A stretch of DNA of 64,000 bases, taken from NCBI RefSeq assembly GCF_900116195.1, contig NZ_FOZW01000010.1, positions 124,001 to 188,000 of the forward strand, written 5' to 3'. The stretch comes from Alloyangia pacifica (GTDB taxonomy: Bacteria; Pseudomonadota; Alphaproteobacteria; Rhodobacterales; Rhodobacteraceae). Shown here in pieces: positions 17,196 to 25,323 of the stretch. The notes below the pieces were generated by a model, which was not told the origin of the DNA, ran no database searches, and saw only the letters and a program-made list of their open reading frames with translations. The translations under genes were made by a program, and so were the position numbers. Numbering within the stretch: the first letter of the stretch is position 1; every line of letters begins with the position of its first letter.

Positions 17196-18242
17196 TCAGA
17201 GACGGAACAACCCCAGTGCGTCCATCACCTCGCGCTTGGTGGCCTCGGTGACCTCGCGCGCCGCCTGCGTGCCCTCCGAGATGATGCGGTGCACCTGCGC
17301 GGGATCGGAGGCAACCTCCGCCCGCCGCGCCCGGATCGGCGCGAGCAGCGCCTGCAGGATGTCCTCCAGCCGCCGCTTCAACACCGTGTCGCCGAGACCG
17401 CCGCGCCGGTAGTGGTCCTTCAGCTCGGCCACATCCTCTTTCGCCGCGTCGAAGGCATCGAGGTAGGCGAACACCACATTGCCTTCGACCCGGCCCGGCT
17501 GCTCCACCCGCAGGTGCTCGGGGTCGGTGAACATCGCCCGCACCGCCCGGCTGATCTCGTCCTCCGAGGCTGAGAGCGGGATCGCGTTGCCGCCAGACTT
17601 GCTCATCTTGGCGCGTCCGTCGATGCCCGGCAGCCGCCCCGCCTCGGGGATCAGCGCCTGCGCCTCGGGCAGCACCTCGCGGCCCGCCGCAGCGTTCACC
17701 CGCCGGGCGATCTCGTTGCACTGCTCGATCAGCGGCGCCTGGTCTTCGCCGACCGGCACGACGGTGGCCTTGAAGGCGGTTATGTCCGCGGCCTGCGCGG
17801 CCGGATAGCAAAGGAACCCGGCCGGGATGTCGCGCCCGAAGCCACGGGCGCGGATCTCGTCCTTGATCGTCGGATTGCGCTCGAGCCGGGCGACGGTGAC
17901 GAAGTTCAGGTAGAGCATCGACAGCTCGGCCAGCGCCGGCAGATGCGACTGCAGGCAGATGGTGGTCTTGGCGGGATCGATGCCGACGGCGAGGTAGTCG
18001 CAAGCGACCTCGAGCACGTTGCGGCGCACCTTGCCGATGTCATGGGCGTTGTCGGTGAGCGCCTGGGTGTCGGCGAGCAGCAGGAACTGCGTGTGCGTGT
18101 CCTGCAGCGCCAGCCGGTTCTTCAGCGAGCCGGCGTAGTGGCCGATGTGCAGCGGGCCGGTGGTGCGGTCGCCGGTGAGGATGACCGGCTTTGCGGCGGT
18201 CGTCGTTTCGGCCTCGGGGCGGGTCAGGGTGGTCTGGTCCAT
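17196..18242 (-). CDS. trpS: Tryptophan--tRNA ligase, HIGH-type signature
   Basis: It charges tRNA(Trp). The 348-residue class I synthetase has [10 protein letters not shown] (HIGH at residues 32-35) and AKMSKSGG (KMSKS at 212-216). The opening [14 protein letters not shown] resembles the TrpRS group common in Firmicutes more than the usual proteobacterial form (xxQPxGxLxxGNY), so this may be an auxiliary or transferred copy. GGAG lies 6 bp before the ATG at 18242. A leader peptide with two Trp codons and competing hairpins precedes it (18316-18419), so expression is probably set by tryptophanyl-tRNA supply. Confidence 0.94.
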   Translation of the reverse strand: MDQTTLTRPEAETTTAAKPVILTGDRTTGPLHIGHYAGSLKNRLALQDTHTQFLLLADTQALTDNAHDIGKVRRNVLEVACDYLAVGIDPAKTTICLQSHLPALAELSMLYLNFVTVARLERNPTIKDEIRARGFGRDIPAGFLCYPAAQAADITAFKATVVPVGEDQAPLIEQCNEIARRVNAAAGREVLPEAQALIPEAGRLPGIDGRAKMSKSGGNAIPLSASEDEISRAVRAMFTDPEHLRVEQPGRVEGNVVFAYLDAFDAAKEDVAELKDHYRRGGLGDTVLKRRLEDILQALLAPIRARRAEVASDPAQVHRIISEGTQAAREVTEATKREVMDALGLFRL

Positions 18243-18320
18243 GGGGGTCTCCGTGTCTGGACAGGGTCTGTCTGGTCAGGGAGGTCGCCGCATTGGGGAT
18301 TGGATGTCGTACATCAAAAA

Positions 18321-18340
18321 GGCCGCCCGATGCGGCGGCC
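18321..18340 (-). terminator. Attenuator terminator hairpin upstream of trpS
   Basis: A 7-bp perfect G/C stem with a 6-nt loop, followed on the minus strand by UUUUU. It lies after pyrF and 74 bp before the trpS start, so it must be bypassed for trpS to be transcribed from upstream. Confidence 0.85.
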
Positions 18341-18374
18341 TGTTTGGAAAACATGATACGTCGGGCCGCCTATG

Positions 18375-18419
18375 TCAGGCGGGCCACCAGAGAGTCGCAA
18401 GGGGCATAAGACGTGTCAT
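18375..18419 (-). CDS. Putative Trp leader peptide
   Basis: A short frame encoding MTRLMPLATLWWPA, with tandem TGG TGG codons at 18389-18384 three codons from the stop TGA. An internal ATG at 18407 would give a 10-residue peptide. No good Shine-Dalgarno sequence precedes either ATG. Trp is rare, so two in a row at this position ahead of a tryptophanyl-tRNA synthetase and a terminator are unlikely to be chance. Confidence 0.72.
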   Translation of the reverse strand: MTRLMPLATLWWPA

Positions 18420-18450
18420 GACGTCTGGGTAGCCCCCCGCGCGCCCCAGA

Positions 18451-19182
18451 TCAAGCCTTGTTGGGCCGCTGTGCCTGTGGCGAGGCCAGTTCGGCGTTGA
18501 TCGCCAGCGCCGCGTCGCGCGGCGAGGGCGCGCGCCAGACCGGGCGGCCGACGACGATGTGGTCGGCACCGGCGGCGATGGCGCTCGCGGGGGTGGCGAT
18601 GCGCTTCTGGTCGTCGTCGGCGCTGCCCGCCGGACGCACGCCGGGGGTGACGATCAAACGGCCCTCGGACTCGGGGAGCGCGCGGATGCGGGCGGCCTCC
18701 ATCGGCGAGGCGATGATACCGTCGGCCCCGGCCTCGAAGGCACGCGCGGCGCGTTCCACCACCAGGTCGGCCACGTCGCCCGCCTGCATCAGACCGTCGT
18801 CAAGGTCGGCGCGGTCGAGCGAGGTCAGGATGGTCACCGCGAGGATCTTCAGGTTCGAGCCCGCCGCGCCCTGCTTGGCGGCACGCACCACGTGCGGATC
18901 GCCGTGCACCGTCAGGAAGTCGAGATCGAACTGCGCGATGCCGCGCACCGCGTTCTCGACCGTCTGACCGATGTCGAAGAACTTCATGTCGAGGAAGATG
19001 CGCTTGCCGTGCTCCTGCTTGAGCTCGTTGGCCAGCGCCAGGCCGCCGCCGGTGAGCATGCCGAGACCGATCTTGTAGAAGGAGACGGCATCGCCGATCT
19101 CCTCGGCGACTTTCAGGCCCTCGAGGGCATTGGGCACGTCGAGGGCGACGATCAGGCGGTCATCGGACACGGCTGCGGACAT
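18451..19182 (-). CDS. pyrF: Orotidine 5'-phosphate decarboxylase
   Basis: It catalyses the last step of UMP synthesis. The 243-residue TIM barrel has the catalytic D-x-K-x2-D motif (LDMKFFD, D65, K67, D70) and the phosphate-binding end VTPGVRP and HIVVGRPV. The start is supported by AAAGGAGA before the ATG. It lies between PBP1A and trpS on the minus strand. Confidence 0.95.
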   Translation of the reverse strand: MSAAVSDDRLIVALDVPNALEGLKVAEEIGDAVSFYKIGLGMLTGGGLALANELKQEHGKRIFLDMKFFDIGQTVENAVRGIAQFDLDFLTVHGDPHVVRAAKQGAAGSNLKILAVTILTSLDRADLDDGLMQAGDVADLVVERAARAFEAGADGIIASPMEAARIRALPESEGRLIVTPGVRPAGSADDDQKRIATPASAIAAGADHIVVGRPVWRAPSPRDAALAINAELASPQAQRPNKA

Positions 19183-19249
19183 GGGGGCGTCTCCTTTTGC
19201 GGGATTTCGCCTCTCATGTCCGCGCCGGGCGCTCAGGTCAAGCCCGCGC

Positions 19250-19294
19250 CAAAAGCCTTCGAAGGCTTTTGCAAGTTCCTTCGAAGGAACTTGC
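19250..19294. repeat. Two adjacent perfect palindromes sharing a CTTCGAAG core
   Basis: A 22-bp perfect palindrome (19250-19271, centre CCTTCGAAGG, flanked by AAAA/TTTT) touches a 24-bp perfect palindrome (19271-19294, arms GCAAGTTCCTTC/GAAGGAACTTGC). As RNA both give hairpins with UCGA loops. They lie just downstream of the PBP1A stop and may end that transcript, but the first hairpin's own arm supplies the only U run. Confidence 0.7.
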
Positions 19295-19305
19295 CGGCCA
19301 AACCG

Positions 19306-21522
19306 TCAGCCACCCCCGAGCAGATCGCGGATGACCTGCTGGATGATGTTGTCGCGGCGCTGCCGCTCGGGCTGACGCTGCGGTTGCGGCTGCGCCACCT
19401 GCTGCGGCGGCTCGGGCACGATGGCAGGCAGCGGCTTGGCCTCGGTGCCATCGGTGACGCGCAGCATGGTCTCGCGCCAGATCTCCGCCGGCAGGCCGCC
19501 ACCGGTCACCCCGGTCAGTGGCGAGTTGTCGTCGTTGCCCATCCAGACGCCGACCACATAGTCGGCGGTGAAGCCGATGAACCAGGCGTCGCGCGCGTCG
19601 TTCGACGTGCCAGTCTTGCCGGCCACCTCGCGATCGGGCAGCTTCGCCCGCCCGCCGGTGCCGCCATTGACCACATGTTCCATCATCCAGATCAGCTGCC
19701 CGGCCGCCTCGGGCTGGATCACCCGCTCGCGGATACCGCCGCCGGTGCCCATGAGCACCTCGTTGTCGCCTTTCAGGCGCAGGTCGACGAGGCCGTAGGG
19801 TGTCACCGCCGAACCGCCGTTGAGGATGCCCGCATAGGCACCGGTCATCTCCAGCAGCGAGGCCTCGGAGGTCCCGAGCGCCATGGACGGCGAGCTGTTC
19901 ACCTCGGATTTGATGCCGAAGCCCGTGGCCACCTTGGCCACAAGGTCGCGCCCGACGGATTCCGAGATCTTCACCGCCGGGATGTTCAGCGAATGCGCCA
20001 GCGCGTCGGTCAGCGTGACCTTGCCCTTGTAGTTCCTGGAATAGTTCTGCGGGCACCATTCGCCGGACCCCGGGACGTTCATGCAGAAGGGCTCATCGAC
20101 GACCGAGTCATAGGGCGAGTGGCCCAGTTCCAGCGCCGTGGCATAGATGAAGGGCTTGAACGCCGAGCCGGTCTGCCGCTTGGCCTGGGTGGCGCGGTTG
20201 AACACGCCCGACACGCCGGTCTTGCGCCCGCCCACCATGGCGCGCACCGCACCGTCGGCCGACATGACGACGATCGCCGCCTGCGCCTTGGAGCCTTCCT
20301 TGACCTTGCTCTCGTAGACCGAGTTCATCGCGTCCTCGGCCGCCTTCTGCAGCTTTGGGTCGAGCGTGGTGCGGATCACCACGTCCTCCATCGTGTCGCG
20401 GGTGAAATACTCCGGCCCGGTCGACATCACCCAGTCGGCGAAATAGCCGCCGGTCTTGCTCTGCGCCTCTTCCGACAGGGTCGCGGGATTCGCCTGCGCC
20501 TGCTGCTCTTCGGCGGCGCTCAGGTAGCCCTGGTCCTCCATCAGCCGCAGCACGGTCGCCGCGCGGTCCTGAGAGCGCTCGAGGTCGCTGGTCGGTGCCA
20601 GCGTCGAGGGCGCGGTCAGCAGCCCCGCCAGCATCGCCGATTCCTGCGGGTTGAGCGTTGCGGCATGCTTTCCGAAATAGCGCTCTGCGGCAGCCTCGGC
20701 TCCATAGGCACCACCGCCCATGTAGGCGCGGTTGAGGTAGATCGAGAGGATCTCGTCCTTGGTGTACTTCAGCTCCATCGCCATGGCGTAAAGCGCTTCC
20801 TTGCCCTTCCGGGCCAGCGAGGACTGTCGGCACTCGGCGACGTAATCGGCCTCGGTCTTCCAGACGTCGGAATCATACTCGACGCCGATGCAGAGCAGCT
20901 TCGCGGTCTGCTGGGTGATGGTCGAGCCACCATGGCCGGACAGCGGGCCACGCCCCTCTGCAAGGTTGATGCGGATGGCGCTGGCGACGCCACGCGGCGA
21001 GACACCGAAATGCTTGTAGAATCGCTTGTCCTCGGTGGCGATCACCGCGTTCTTGAGGTGCTTGGACACGCTCGTGGCAGTGACGGCACCGCCGAACTGG
21101 TCGCCACGCCAGGCAAAGATCGCGCCGTTGCGGTCGATCAGCGTGACCGACCCCCGCGCCCGACCGTCCAGAAGCTCGGTCACCGGCGGCAGCTTGGTGT
21201 AGAAATAGCCCACGCCGAGCGCGAGCAGGATCCCGACGACCGCGCCCACACGCCAGGTGATGCGCCAGAAGATGCTCAGAACGAAAGACACGAGACCCAA
21301 CACCATCGCCACGAGAAAGTTCCGCTTCTTCGCAGGTCTGCGCGCAGGTTTGCGCGGCGCCGCCCGACGTCCTCCGCCAGAGCCGCCGCCAGAGCCACCA
21401 CTGCCGCCACCCGAAGGCTTCCGGCCTTGGGTCTTGCTCGTCTTCTGGCCCGCTTTCTGGCCACCATTGGGATAGCGGCGTTCGGCCACCAGACGGCCCT
21501 TGCCACGCCCTGAATCAGTCAT
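19306..21522 (-). CDS. Penicillin-binding protein 1A, bifunctional transglycosylase/transpeptidase
   Basis: It polymerises and cross-links peptidoglycan at the inner membrane. The 738 residues comprise a basic Gly/Ser-rich cytoplasmic tail (1-64) and hydrophobic segments (about 67-110). The GT51 glycosyltransferase follows, with ATEDKRFYKHFG holding the catalytic Glu, GGSTITQQTAK and RAYMGGGAYGAEAAA. The transpeptidase has the active serine in TGSAFKP, the SLN box and KTGTS. The end is Gln/Pro/Arg-rich. All catalytic boxes are intact. The start has no strong ribosome site, so its exact position is less sure. Confidence 0.94.
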   Translation of the reverse strand: MTDSGRGKGRLVAERRYPNGGQKAGQKTSKTQGRKPSGGGSGGSGGGSGGGRRAAPRKPARRPAKKRNFLVAMVLGLVSFVLSIFWRITWRVGAVVGILLALGVGYFYTKLPPVTELLDGRARGSVTLIDRNGAIFAWRGDQFGGAVTATSVSKHLKNAVIATEDKRFYKHFGVSPRGVASAIRINLAEGRGPLSGHGGSTITQQTAKLLCIGVEYDSDVWKTEADYVAECRQSSLARKGKEALYAMAMELKYTKDEILSIYLNRAYMGGGAYGAEAAAERYFGKHAATLNPQESAMLAGLLTAPSTLAPTSDLERSQDRAATVLRLMEDQGYLSAAEEQQAQANPATLSEEAQSKTGGYFADWVMSTGPEYFTRDTMEDVVIRTTLDPKLQKAAEDAMNSVYESKVKEGSKAQAAIVVMSADGAVRAMVGGRKTGVSGVFNRATQAKRQTGSAFKPFIYATALELGHSPYDSVVDEPFCMNVPGSGEWCPQNYSRNYKGKVTLTDALAHSLNIPAVKISESVGRDLVAKVATGFGIKSEVNSSPSMALGTSEASLLEMTGAYAGILNGGSAVTPYGLVDLRLKGDNEVLMGTGGGIRERVIQPEAAGQLIWMMEHVVNGGTGGRAKLPDREVAGKTGTSNDARDAWFIGFTADYVVGVWMGNDDNSPLTGVTGGGLPAEIWRETMLRVTDGTEAKPLPAIVPEPPQQVAQPQPQRQPERQRRDNIIQQVIRDLLGGG

Positions 21523-21797
21523 TTCGTTCTGCCCGGCCTTCGCTCAGTTTTGCGGGAGGATAGCGGGTTTGACGCCTGATGTTGACCGAGAAACGGTCAC
21601 ATATTTGTCTTTTTGGATCGCGCATTTTTTAATCAAATGCAGATTTTCCGCTCATTTTGTGATCTCCTTAGGAGCGCAACCGGATGGGTGCAAGGGGCTG
21701 TCCCTTCCCATGGTCGGCGGGCAGCGGCTTTCTGCCCATGCACAAACGAGGAGATGCGGTGCGCAGCTGCGAGCCGCAAGAACCGAAAGGGACCAAG
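21523..21797. other. Divergent promoter region between PBP1A and glnK, 275 bp
   Basis: An AT-rich stretch at about 21598-21670 stands out from the G+C-rich surroundings and probably holds promoters for both genes. A small inverted repeat AAGGG-N5-CCCTT lies near 21697-21711. I found no convincing -24/-12 sigma-54 element, although glnK-amtB is often nitrogen-controlled. Confidence 0.4.
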
Positions 21798-22136
21798 GTG
21801 AAACTGATCATTGCAACGATCAAGCCGTTCAAGCTCGAGGAGGTGCGCGAGGCGCTCACCGCAATCGGCGTGCGCGGCATGATGGTCACGGAAATCAAGG
21901 GCTTCGGCTCGCAGTCCGGTCACACGGAAATCTATCGCGGCGCCGAGTATGCGGTGAACTTCGTTCCGAAGATCAAGCTCGAGATCGTGGTCGCCGGCTC
22001 CATGGCCGACCAGGTGGTCGAGACGATCACCAGCACCGCCCAGACCGGCAAGATCGGTGACGGCAAGATTTTCGTGCTCGACGTGCAGCAGGCCGTGCGG
22101 GTGCGGACCGGCGAGACCAACGCGGACGCGCTCTGA
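21798..22136 (+). CDS. glnK: Nitrogen regulatory protein P-II
   Basis: A trimeric signal protein that reads 2-oxoglutarate and ATP/ADP and blocks AmtB when ammonium is ample. It has 112 residues from a GTG start at 21798, matching the family length exactly; the longer frame upstream has no similarity. The T-loop carries the uridylylation site Tyr51 within IYRGAEYAV. The C-terminal DVQQAVRVRTGE motif is present. Its position 34 bp before amtB identifies it as GlnK rather than GlnB. Confidence 0.95.
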   Translation: MKLIIATIKPFKLEEVREALTAIGVRGMMVTEIKGFGSQSGHTEIYRGAEYAVNFVPKIKLEIVVAGSMADQVVETITSTAQTGKIGDGKIFVLDVQQAVRVRTGETNADAL

Positions 22137-22170
22137 GAGCCGCGGAACGACAGATAGGGACAAGAAAGAC

Positions 22171-23508
22171 ATGAAACTTCTCAAGACGCTGGCTCCGGTC
22201 GCCGCGCTGATCGCGCTGCCGAGCCTTGGCCTCGCCCAGGACGAAGGTCCTGTGGCCGGGGTGAACGCCTCGACCGACTCGGTGTTCATCTTCAACTCGC
22301 TGCTGTTCCTCGTGGGCGGCTTCCTGGTGTTCTTCATGGCCGCGGGCTTTGCCATGCTCGAGGCCGGCCTGGTACGCTCCAAGAACGTCACCATGCAGCT
22401 GATGAAGAACGTCACGCTGTTCTCGCTGGCGTCGATCTTCTACTACCTGATCGGCTATAACCTGATGTACCCGCTGGGCACCTGGTCGGTCGAAGGCGTG
22501 CTGTCCGGCGTCTGGGGCCCGGGCGTTCTCGAAGCCGTTGGCGTGACCGCCGACGCGGCCGACGATTACGGCTATGCCTCCACCGGTTCGGACTTCTTCT
22601 TCCAGCTGATGTTCTGCGCCGCCACCGCCTCGATCGTTTCGGGCGCCCTGGCCGAGCGTATCAAGCTGTGGCCGTTCCTGATCTTCACCGTCATCCTGAC
22701 CTCGATCATCTACCCGCTGCAGGCTTCCTGGAAGTGGGGCGGCGGTTTCCTCGACGCGGCAGGCTTCCTCGACTTCGCCGGCTCGACCGTCGTTCACTCC
22801 TGCGGTGGCTGGGCTGCTCTGGCTGGTGCCATCGTTCTCGGCCCGCGTATCGGGAAATACAAGGATGGCCGCGTGACCCCGTTCCCGGGCTCCAACCTGG
22901 CGCTCGCGACCCTCGGCACGTTCATCCTTTGGCTCGGCTGGTTCGGCTTCAACGGCGGCTCGCAGCTGGCAATGGGCACCGTGGGCGACGTGGCAGACGT
23001 GTCGCGCATCTTCGCCAACACCAACGCGGCGGCAGCCGGCGGTTCGGTCGCTGCGATGATCGTCACCCAGCTGCTCTACAAGAAGCCCGACCTCACCATG
23101 GTGCTGAACGGCGCGCTGGCCGGCCTCGTGTCGATCACCGCTGAACCGCTGACCCCGACCCTGGGCGCGGCAACCATCATCGGCATGATCGGCGGCGTTC
23201 TCGTGGTCTTCGCGGTGCCGTTCCTCGACAAGCTGAAAATCGACGACGTGGTCGGCGCCATCCCGGTGCACCTTGTCTGCGGCATCTGGGGCACCATCGC
23301 GGTGGCCTTCACCAACGGTGACGCCTCCTTCGGCACCCAGATCTACGGCATCGTCGTGGTCGGCATCTTCACCTTCGTGGTCTCGCTGGTCCTGTGGTTC
23401 ATCCTCAAGATGATCTTCGGCATCCGCGTCTCGGAAGAAGACGAGATCAACGGTCTCGACATGGCCGAGCTGGGCATGGAAGCCTACCCCGAGTTCTCCA
23501 AGGGCTGA
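22171..23508 (+). CDS. amtB: Ammonium transporter AmtB
   Basis: A 445-residue Amt/MEP/Rh channel. A signal peptide (MKLLKTLAPVAALIALPSLGLA) is followed by eleven hydrophobic helices. Family motifs include AGFAMLEAGLVRSKNV and the pore histidines in STVVHSCGGW and PVHLVCGIWGT. Operon with glnK is standard. A strong terminator follows at 23542-23567. Confidence 0.96.
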   Translation: MKLLKTLAPVAALIALPSLGLAQDEGPVAGVNASTDSVFIFNSLLFLVGGFLVFFMAAGFAMLEAGLVRSKNVTMQLMKNVTLFSLASIFYYLIGYNLMYPLGTWSVEGVLSGVWGPGVLEAVGVTADAADDYGYASTGSDFFFQLMFCAATASIVSGALAERIKLWPFLIFTVILTSIIYPLQASWKWGGGFLDAAGFLDFAGSTVVHSCGGWAALAGAIVLGPRIGKYKDGRVTPFPGSNLALATLGTFILWLGWFGFNGGSQLAMGTVGDVADVSRIFANTNAAAAGGSVAAMIVTQLLYKKPDLTMVLNGALAGLVSITAEPLTPTLGAATIIGMIGGVLVVFAVPFLDKLKIDDVVGAIPVHLVCGIWGTIAVAFTNGDASFGTQIYGIVVVGIFTFVVSLVLWFILKMIFGIRVSEEDEINGLDMAELGMEAYPEFSKG

Positions 23509-23541
23509 TTTTCTCCTTCCTTTCAGCTTTTGACCACCTTG

Positions 23542-23567
23542 CCCGGGCGTTCGCGCCCGGGTTTTTT
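23542..23567 (+). terminator. Rho-independent terminator of glnK-amtB
   Basis: An 8-bp perfect stem CCCGGGCG / CGCCCGGG with a TTCG tetraloop, followed by six T. Confidence 0.93.
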
Positions 23568-23718
23568 GTTGCCCCGTAGGCGGGGGACCGTCCCGCTGCC
23601 CTGGGCACAAGCGCCCGCATCGAAGGCGAAGGAACAGGACCCACCGGCGCACGGCCGCACGGGGAGAGATAACCTCAGACGCAAGGGACGCTGCCTGCGC
23701 CCAAAACGACCGAACACG

Positions 23719-23751
23719 AAAAAGGCCGGCGGCTTGCGTGCCCCCGGCCTT
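23719..23751 (-). terminator. Rho-independent terminator of the aminotransferase gene
   Basis: Stem AAGGCCGG (23722-23729) with CCGGCCTT (23744-23751). On the minus strand it is followed by a run of five T (A at 23719-23723 on the plus strand). Confidence 0.82.
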
Positions 23752-23758
23752 CCACATG

Positions 23759-23808
23759 TCCAAAATATCCCGGGGGTGAGCCCGGAGGGCGAGGGGGCAG
23801 CGCCCCCT
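23759..23808 (+). repeat. Dispersed intergenic repeat, copy C
   Basis: TCCAAAATATCCCGGGGGTGAG, diverged in its AT core, then the perfect hairpin AGGGGGC-AGC-GCCCCCT at 23792-23808. The hairpin is identical to that of copy B. It lacks the CTTCTTCTC end. Confidence 0.6.
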
Positions 23809-23817
23809 CTTCCGCGC

Positions 23818-25218
23818 TCAGCGGGTGCCCGCCTTCATCAGCCCCTGCGCCTTCAGCTCGGCATGCGCCTCGTCGAGCGCCTTCCAGGCACGCGAGATCA
23901 GCACGTCGATCTCCTCTTTCGAGATCACCAGCGGCGGCGAGATGATCATCCGGTCGTAGACGTGGCGCATGATCAGGTTGTTGGCAAAGCAGCGCTCGCG
24001 GGTGATGAAACCGGCGGTGCCCGCCTCGGCGGCGAAGGGCGCGCGGGCGGCCTTGTCCGGGGTCAGCGCGATCGAGCCCATCATGCCGGCGATCTTCGCC
24101 TCGCCGACCAGCGGGTGGTCGGTCAGGCTCTCGAATTTCGCCTTGAGGTAGGGGCCGGTCTCCTCGCGCACGCGGTCGACGATCTTCTCTTCCTCGAGGA
24201 TGCGCAGGTTCTCCAGCGCCACGGCGCAGGCCACCGGGTGACCCGAGTAGGTGTAGCCGTGGTTGAACTCGGTCTTCGCGATGACACTGGCCACTTCGTC
24301 CGACAGGATCGAGCCGCCGATCGGCTGGTAGCCCGACGACAGGCCCTTGGCGATGGTCATGATGTCGGGCTCGATGCCCATGGTCTGCGAGCCGAACCAG
24401 TTGCCGGTGCGCCCGAAACCGCAGATCACCTCGTCGGCGATCAGCAGGATGCCGTATTTCTTCACGATACGGTTGATTTCCGGCCAGTAGGTCTCGGGCG
24501 GGATGATCACCCCGCCGGCGCCCTGGATCGGTTCGGCGATGAAGGCGCCGACGCGGTGCGGCCCGATCTCCTCGATCTTGGCTTCCAGCTGGCGGGCGCG
24601 CTCGAGGCCGAACTCCTCGGGGGACATGTCGCCGCCCTCGGCGTACCAATGCGGCTGGTCGATGTGGTGAATGCCGGGGATCGGCAGGCCACCCTGCGCG
24701 TGCATGCCCTTCATCCCGCCAAGCGAGCCCGAGCCCACCGAGGAGCCGTGGTAGCCGTTCCAGCGGCTGATGATCACGTCGCGCTCGGGCTGGCCCTTCT
24801 CGGCCCAGTAGGTCCGCACGAGGCGGATGTTGGTGTCATTCGCCTCGGACCCCGACGACGCGTAGAACACCGTGTTCAGATCACCCGGCGCCAGCTCGGC
24901 GATCTTCGCCGAGAGCTGGATGACCGGCACGTGGGTCGTCATGAAGAAGGTATTGTAATAGGGCAGCTCTTCCATCTGGCGGGCCGCGGCCTGCGCCAGT
25001 TCCTTACGGCCATAGCCGGCGTTCACGCACCAAAGGCCCGCCATGCCGTCGAGGATGCGCTCACCCTCGCTGTCGGTCAGCCAGCAGCCCTCGGCGCGGG
25101 TGATCACCCGGGCCCCCTTGCGGGCAAGGTCGGCACCGGTGGTGAAGGGGTGCATGTGGTGCGCCGCGTCCAGAGCCTGCAGCTCGGAGGTCGGCGAGTT
25201 CACGGAGATGAGCGTCAT
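23818..25218 (-). CDS. Class III aminotransferase, probably putrescine--pyruvate type (SpuC-like)
   Basis: A 466-residue PLP enzyme. It has SSGSEANDTNIR, the EPIQGAGGVIIPP and DEVICGFGRTG cofactor motifs, and the Schiff-base lysine in TIAKGLSSGYQP. Length and motifs resemble omega-amino acid and putrescine:pyruvate aminotransferases, and the polyamine transporter next door supports putrescine or a related diamine as substrate. The ATG at 25218 is preceded by GAAAGG at 8 bp; an upstream in-frame GTG at 25227 has no spacing to a ribosome site. A TGATCA palindrome lies 50 bp upstream. Confidence 0.85.
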   Translation of the reverse strand: MTLISVNSPTSELQALDAAHHMHPFTTGADLARKGARVITRAEGCWLTDSEGERILDGMAGLWCVNAGYGRKELAQAAARQMEELPYYNTFFMTTHVPVIQLSAKIAELAPGDLNTVFYASSGSEANDTNIRLVRTYWAEKGQPERDVIISRWNGYHGSSVGSGSLGGMKGMHAQGGLPIPGIHHIDQPHWYAEGGDMSPEEFGLERARQLEAKIEEIGPHRVGAFIAEPIQGAGGVIIPPETYWPEINRIVKKYGILLIADEVICGFGRTGNWFGSQTMGIEPDIMTIAKGLSSGYQPIGGSILSDEVASVIAKTEFNHGYTYSGHPVACAVALENLRILEEEKIVDRVREETGPYLKAKFESLTDHPLVGEAKIAGMMGSIALTPDKAARAPFAAEAGTAGFITRERCFANNLIMRHVYDRMIISPPLVISKEEIDVLISRAWKALDEAHAELKAQGLMKAGTR

Positions 25219-25267
25219 GGCGGACACCTTTCATTGCGTCGGGTCGACTGTTCGGAAAGCTGTCGCC

Positions 25268-25287
25268 AATAATATGATCAAATTATT
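25268..25287. promoter_or_regulatory. Putative GntR operator 1, upstream of the aminotransferase
   Basis: A 20-bp near-perfect palindrome, AATAAT-A-TGATCA-A-ATTATT, with one mismatched pair. It lies 50 bp from the aminotransferase start and 37 bp past the end of the GntR gene. It shares the TGATCA core with two other sites. Confidence 0.6.
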
Positions 25288-25323
25288 CCGCGTCAATCGC
25301 AGTCACGCGGCGCGGCGCTCGAA

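Larger units (their letters stand above)
18316..18419 (-). promoter_or_regulatory. Tryptophan-responsive transcription attenuator of trpS
   Basis: On the minus strand, in order: the leader ORF (18419-18375); region 1 (18385-18377), which overlaps the second Trp codon; region 2 (18371-18364); region 3 (18340-18334); and region 4 (18327-18321), followed by five U (18320-18316). Region 1 pairs with 2 (9 against 8 nt, one bulge), 2 with 3 (7 bp, GGCGGCC with GGCCGCC), and 3 with 4 (7 bp, GGCCGCC with GGCGGCC). A ribosome stalled at the Trp codons would cover region 1, let 2:3 form and prevent the 3:4 terminator. Seen directly as base pairing; regulation is inferred. Confidence 0.8.
23509..23817. 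other. Convergent intergenic region, 309 bp
   Basis: No gene. It contains the amtB terminator, a terminator on the minus strand for the aminotransferase gene (23719-23751), and dispersed repeat copy C (23759-23808). Confidence 0.6.

Noticed and set aside
15997-18003. A 668-residue open frame on the minus strand across the SPFH-NfeD, PRC-barrel and trpS genes
   Set aside because: It crosses four genes on both strands, with low-complexity translation; not a gene.
18243-18450. T-box riboswitch upstream of trpS
   Set aside because: No T-box bulge or specifier loop is seen. The tandem Trp codons and the 1:2/2:3/3:4 stems explain the region better, and T-boxes are not expected in alphaproteobacteria.
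21560-21797. Sigma-54 promoter for glnK-amtB
   Set aside because: No GG-N10-GC element with reasonable -24/-12 flanks was found; only an AT-rich stretch is visible.
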